Positions 6,873-9,636 of a DNA stretch of 9,636 nt are shown in pieces. Source of the stretch: DALYJJ01 sp031969915 (GTDB lineage: Bacteria; Acidobacteriota; Terriglobia; Bryobacterales; Bryobacteraceae). Made by a program: the position numbers and the translations under genes. The stretch is from positions 1-9,636 of the forward strand of contig DALYJJ010000196.1 of assembly GCA_031969915.1 (NCBI GenBank), read 5' to 3'. The notes under the pieces were generated by a model. It made no database searches. It worked only from the letters and a program-made list of their open reading frames with translations, and was not told the origin of the DNA. The stretch's first letter is position 1. Each line of letters starts with the position of its first letter.

Positions 6873-6878
6873 CATATA
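6873..6878 (-). promoter_or_regulatory. Candidate -10 (TATATG) of the GH95 gene
   Basis: On the minus strand TATATG would place the transcription start near 6866, leaving a leader of about 14 nt that just holds the AAGGA site. It lies back to back with the TATAAA of the opposite strand. No clear -35 is seen inside the GH39-like coding sequence. Confidence 0.35.
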
Positions 6879-6880
6879 CG

Positions 6881-8527
6881 ATGCGCATGCCGGTTCTCTT
6901 CCTCGCTGCTCTCCTCGTACCCGCCTCCGCGCAGGAGACCGTCACCATCCGCGTGGACGCCGCCTCGCAACTGGGGCCGCTGAAACCCGTGTACCGCTTC
7001 TTCGGCTACGACGAACCGAACTACACCTACATGAAGGACGGAAAGAAACTGCTTTCCGAACTGGCCGCCCTCAGCCCCGTCACGGTCCACGTGCGGGCGC
7101 ATAACCTGCTCACCACCGGCGACGGCACGGCCGCGCTCAAGTGGGGCTCCACCAACGCCTACACCGAGGACGCCGGCGGCAAGCCGGTTTACGACTGGAC
7201 GATTGTCGACCGCATCTTCGACACTTACGTGGAACGCCGCATGAAGCCTCTCGTGGAAGTCGGCTTCATGCCCGAGGCGCTCAGCGTCAAGCCGCAGCCG
7301 TACCGCCATCAATGGGACCCCGCCCGCCCCTACAACTCCATCTACACGGGCTGGGCGCACCCGCCGAAGGACTACGCAAAGTGGTCGGAGCTGATCTTCC
7401 AGTGGGTGCGGCACTGCATCGAACGCTATGGCCGCGAGGAAGTCGCCACCTGGTATTGGGAGGTCTGGAACGAGCCCGATATCGGCTACTGGCAGTCGAC
7501 GCCCGAAGAGTATTTCAAGCTCTACGACCACACCGTCCGCGCGATCAAGCGCGCGCTGCCCGCCATCAAGGTGGGCGGCCCCACCACCACCGGGCCCAAG
7601 GGCGAGAAGGCGGCCCGGTTCCTGCGCGACTTCCTCGCCTGGGCCGCGAAAACCGGCGCGCCCCTCGACTACATTTCCTTCCACGCCAAGGGCCGGCCGC
7701 GCGTCGTCGAAGGCCACGTCCAGATGGGCAGCGAAGCGCAGCTCCGGGATATCGACCGCGGTTTCGAGATCGTCGCCTCCTTTCCGCAGTTCAAGAATCT
7801 GCCGATCATCATCGGCGAATCCGACCCCGAAGGCTGCGCCGCCTGTTCCGTCCGCTTCCATCCCCAGAACGACTACCGGAACGGCACGATGTATTCGAGC
7901 TACACCGCGGCCACCTTCGCCCGGAAACACGACCTCGCCGCGAAGCACGGCGTGAACTTCGAAGGCGCCGTGACCTGGGCCTTCGAGTTCGAGGACCAGC
8001 CCTACTTCGACGGCTTCCGCGACCTGGCCACCAACGGCATCGACAAGCCCGTGCTCAACGTCTTTCGCATGTTCGGTCTGATGGGCCCCACGCGCATCAA
8101 GGCCGAAAGCTCGCTGGCCGCGACGCTCGACGCCATGCTGCAGAACGGCGTGAAGACCAGCCCGGACGTCAATGCGCTGGCCTCCCGCGGGGCGCGCTCG
8201 GTCACGGTGATGGTCTGGAACTACCACGACGACGATCTGCCCGCCGCCGCGGCGCCGGTCGCGCTTCACATCGCCGGCCTGCCGGCGAAGCAAACCGTTC
8301 TGCTCCGGCACTACCGCGTGGACCGCGACCACGGCAATTCCTACACCGCCTGGAAGCAGATGGGGTCGCCGCAGACGCCGGCGGCCGAACAGTACGCCGC
8401 CCTGGAGGCGGCAGGACAACTCCGGCTGGTGGCGTCGCCGTCCTACTTGCCGAGCGGGCAGGGCCAGGTGAAGCTCGACTTCCCGCTGCCGAGGCAGGGC
8501 GTGTCGCTCGTCGAGCTGTCCTGGTAA
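6881..8527 (+). CDS. Secreted GH39-like glycoside hydrolase (xylosidase-type)
   Basis: A 548-aa exported retaining glycosidase of clan GH-A, closest to GH39 (beta-xylosidase/alpha-L-iduronidase family). The start at 6881 gives a clean signal peptide (MRMPVLFLAALLVPASA, likely cut before QE); the ATG two codons later is the alternative. The barrel covers roughly residues 20-400. Glu198 in WYWEVWNEPD is the acid/base and Glu313 in IIIGESDPEGC is the likely nucleophile. A CAAC pair (Cys319, Cys322) follows the nucleophile and could form a disulfide in the exported protein. Conserved-looking TWAFEFEDQPYF (365-376) precedes a C-terminal beta-rich region (about 430-548) as in GH39 enzymes. It is divergent from GH95 across 28 bp and convergent with GH29 across 15 bp, which suggests joint use on a plant or microbial polysaccharide. 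The substrate may not be xylose: the family label is firmer than the activity. Confidence 0.88.
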   Translation: MRMPVLFLAALLVPASAQETVTIRVDAASQLGPLKPVYRFFGYDEPNYTYMKDGKKLLSELAALSPVTVHVRAHNLLTTGDGTAALKWGSTNAYTEDAGGKPVYDWTIVDRIFDTYVERRMKPLVEVGFMPEALSVKPQPYRHQWDPARPYNSIYTGWAHPPKDYAKWSELIFQWVRHCIERYGREEVATWYWEVWNEPDIGYWQSTPEEYFKLYDHTVRAIKRALPAIKVGGPTTTGPKGEKAARFLRDFLAWAAKTGAPLDYISFHAKGRPRVVEGHVQMGSEAQLRDIDRGFEIVASFPQFKNLPIIIGESDPEGCAACSVRFHPQNDYRNGTMYSSYTAATFARKHDLAAKHGVNFEGAVTWAFEFEDQPYFDGFRDLATNGIDKPVLNVFRMFGLMGPTRIKAESSLAATLDAMLQNGVKTSPDVNALASRGARSVTVMVWNYHDDDLPAAAAPVALHIAGLPAKQTVLLRHYRVDRDHGNSYTAWKQMGSPQTPAAEQYAALEAAGQLRLVASPSYLPSGQGQVKLDFPLPRQGVSLVELSW

Positions 8528-8536
8528 CACGACATT

Positions 8537-8562
8537 GTCGCGTTAACGCGACGCCGGTTTTT
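8537..8562 (+). terminator. Palindromic hairpin at the GH39-like/GH29 convergence
   Basis: GTCGCGTTAACGCGAC (8537-8552) is a perfect 16-bp palindrome that can fold as a six-pair stem with a TTAA loop. On the plus strand it is followed by GCCGG and then five T (8558-8562), an imperfect intrinsic terminator for the GH39-like gene. It contains the stop codon of the GH29 gene on the other strand, where no T-run follows. An overlapping CGACATTGTCG palindrome (8530-8540) shares the GTCG arm and could form a competing stem. Confidence 0.45.
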
Positions 8563-9636
8563 CCTCGCCGAACAGCGTCAGCAGCGGGTGTTTCACCACC
8601 GCCCGGAACTCCCAGTCGTCCTTCGGACGGCCGGGCAGCGATTGCGTGAACGGGCCGGTGGAGGAGCGGGCGGAGAGCGGCAGGTCGCGCCAGGGCTCGG
8701 TCTTTTCGTAGAGATCGGTGATTCCTTTGCGCGGGCGATATTGGAAGCCGACCTGGACGGAGGGCGCGTCGCCGAGGGCCAGCAGTTCACCTTCGAAAAC
8801 CCAGGCGTTGTTCGCGAAGCGCGCCCCGGCGGTGCGCACGCGAGGCGGGGCGAGCGCGGCCTCTACGTGGGTGATCCGGAAGACGAGCGGCTTGTCCCAG
8901 CGGCGGTCGTCGTACATGCGCTGGGCGTTCATGGCGCGGATGGCGAGGCCCTGCGGGGTCTGTTTCCACTCGATGCGGGGATTGACGTCGGGGCGGTATT
9001 CGAGGACTTCGCCGCTCTGGCCGAGGATCGAGACCCGGGTGGCGGCGGTGGCGCGCACGGAACGCAGCAGCAGGTCGCGCGTTTCGCCCATTTTCCACGG
9101 GGACCGGGTGACGAAGGCGTAGAGGGTGGGTTCGCGTTTGTGGCGCGTGAACCAGATGTTCTGTTCGTTGGTGATGATCCAGGGGCGGACGGCGTCCATC
9201 GATTCGCGGTTGACGAAGCTCCAGAGGGCGATTTCGCGAAGGCGCGCTTCCTCCTGTTCGGAGAGTGCGCCATCGGGGCGGGGGCCGACGTTGAGGAGCA
9301 GGTTGCCGCCCTTGGCGCGGATCTCGACCAGCGTCTCGACGAGTTCCTGGCCGGGCTTGGCGGTGTCGAAGGGCTTGTGCTGCCAGGCGCTGCCGATGGT
9401 GATGCAGGCCTCCCAGGCCTGGTCGAGCGGGATGCCGGGGACGTGCTGTTCGGGCGTCTCGATGGCGCCGCGGGTGACTACGATGTCGGGCTGCAGGCGC
9501 CATGCCTCTTCGCGCAGGCCGTCGGCGGGACCGTCGATGAAGAGCATGTCGATCTTGCCGTAGTTGCCGAGCAGTTCGCGCAGTTGGGCTTTGCCATATT
9601 CCATGAGCGCGGGGATTTCCCGGGTGGTGGTGCGCG
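8543..9636 (-). CDS. GH29 family alpha-L-fucosidase, C-terminal part with Fn3-like domain (5' end outside window)
   Basis: The frame is open to the window edge; residues TTREIPAL precede the internal Met at 9604, so the N-terminal part of the barrel and any signal peptide are missing. GH29 enzymes are retaining alpha-L-fucosidases. Visible family signatures are LRELLGNYGKIDMLFIDG, where the Asp at 9533-9535 fits the catalytic nucleophile, then WEACITIGSAW, then GGNLLLNVGPRPDGALSEQE and the barrel-closing IALWSFVNRESM. A beta-sandwich usual for the family follows. The last 101 residues (8543-8848) look like an added fibronectin-III-type domain: the region contains ELLALGDAPSVQVGFQYR, a W in EPWRDLP, GPFTQSLPG and WEFRAVVKHP. 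The gene converges with the GH39-like gene. It probably removes alpha-L-fucose from the same material as the neighbouring GH95 enzyme, with different linkage preference. The general acid residue cannot be assigned with certainty by eye. Confidence 0.92.
   Translation of the reverse strand, partial: RTTTREIPALMEYGKAQLRELLGNYGKIDMLFIDGPADGLREEAWRLQPDIVVTRGAIETPEQHVPGIPLDQAWEACITIGSAWQHKPFDTAKPGQELVETLVEIRAKGGNLLLNVGPRPDGALSEQEEARLREIALWSFVNRESMDAVRPWIITNEQNIWFTRHKREPTLYAFVTRSPWKMGETRDLLLRSVRATAATRVSILGQSGEVLEYRPDVNPRIEWKQTPQGLAIRAMNAQRMYDDRRWDKPLVFRITHVEAALAPPRVRTAGARFANNAWVFEGELLALGDAPSVQVGFQYRPRKGITDLYEKTEPWRDLPLSARSSTGPFTQSLPGRPKDDWEFRAVVKHPLLTLFGEEKPASR

Noticed and set aside
6218..8530. 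A 770-codon open frame on the minus strand, antisense to the GH39-like gene and running into GH95 out of frame
   Set aside because: Composition is shadow-like (His/Arg/Gly/Val), it has no motif, and it overlaps two well-supported genes and their shared promoter.

Overview
The window is a very compact, GC-rich stretch of bacterial chromosome (hand-counted lines run from about 60% to 78% GC). It holds seven protein genes, one cut by each edge. The three secreted glycoside hydrolases, the large secreted S9 peptidase with glycine-rich loops, and the absence of SusC/SusD-type transporters suggest a soil-type polymer degrader. A Bryobacter/Solibacter-like Acidobacteriota is my best guess, but this is inference from gene content and style only; no RNA or other marker gene is present.

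Layout. Bases 1-519 (+): C-terminal part of a protein with a nucleoside 2-deoxyribosyltransferase/TIR-like domain, apparently preceded by the end of a lectin-like beta-sandwich. 581-3418 (-): secreted S9 family (prolyl oligopeptidase-type) peptidase. 3458-3931 (+): unrecognised 157-aa protein. 3955-4554 (+): compact 199-aa ABC-class AAA ATPase. 4573-6852 (-): secreted GH95 alpha-L-fucosidase/alpha-L-galactosidase. 6881-8527 (+): secreted GH39-like glycosidase. 8543-9636 (-): C-terminal half of a GH29 alpha-L-fucosidase with an added Fn3-like domain. Total spacing between genes is only 184 bp, so no gene-free stretch needs separate description.

How they fit together. The last three genes form a small glycan-degradation cluster. 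Two different families that remove alpha-L-fucose or alpha-L-galactose (GH95 and GH29) flank a GH39-like enzyme with xylosidase-type catalytic motifs. Together they would suit trimming of fucosylated or galactosylated plant hemicellulose or pectin side chains, or microbial exopolysaccharide. They are not an operon: they alternate strands. The GH95 and GH39-like genes share a 28-bp divergent promoter region. The GH39-like and GH29 genes converge over 15 bp that contain a palindromic hairpin. The 157-aa gene and the ATPase are the only tandem pair.

The most interesting points are: (i) four of the five visible starts lack a Shine-Dalgarno sequence but have a -10-like hexamer 7-12 nt before the ATG, which suggests leaderless or near-leaderless transcripts; (ii) the GH95 enzyme has Thr where fucosidases of the family have His, a change linked to alpha-L-galactosidase activity; (iii) the edge gene seems to fuse a lectin-like domain to an NDT/TIR-like domain. 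I found no CRISPR array, tRNA, rRNA, insertion sequence or complete defence system.
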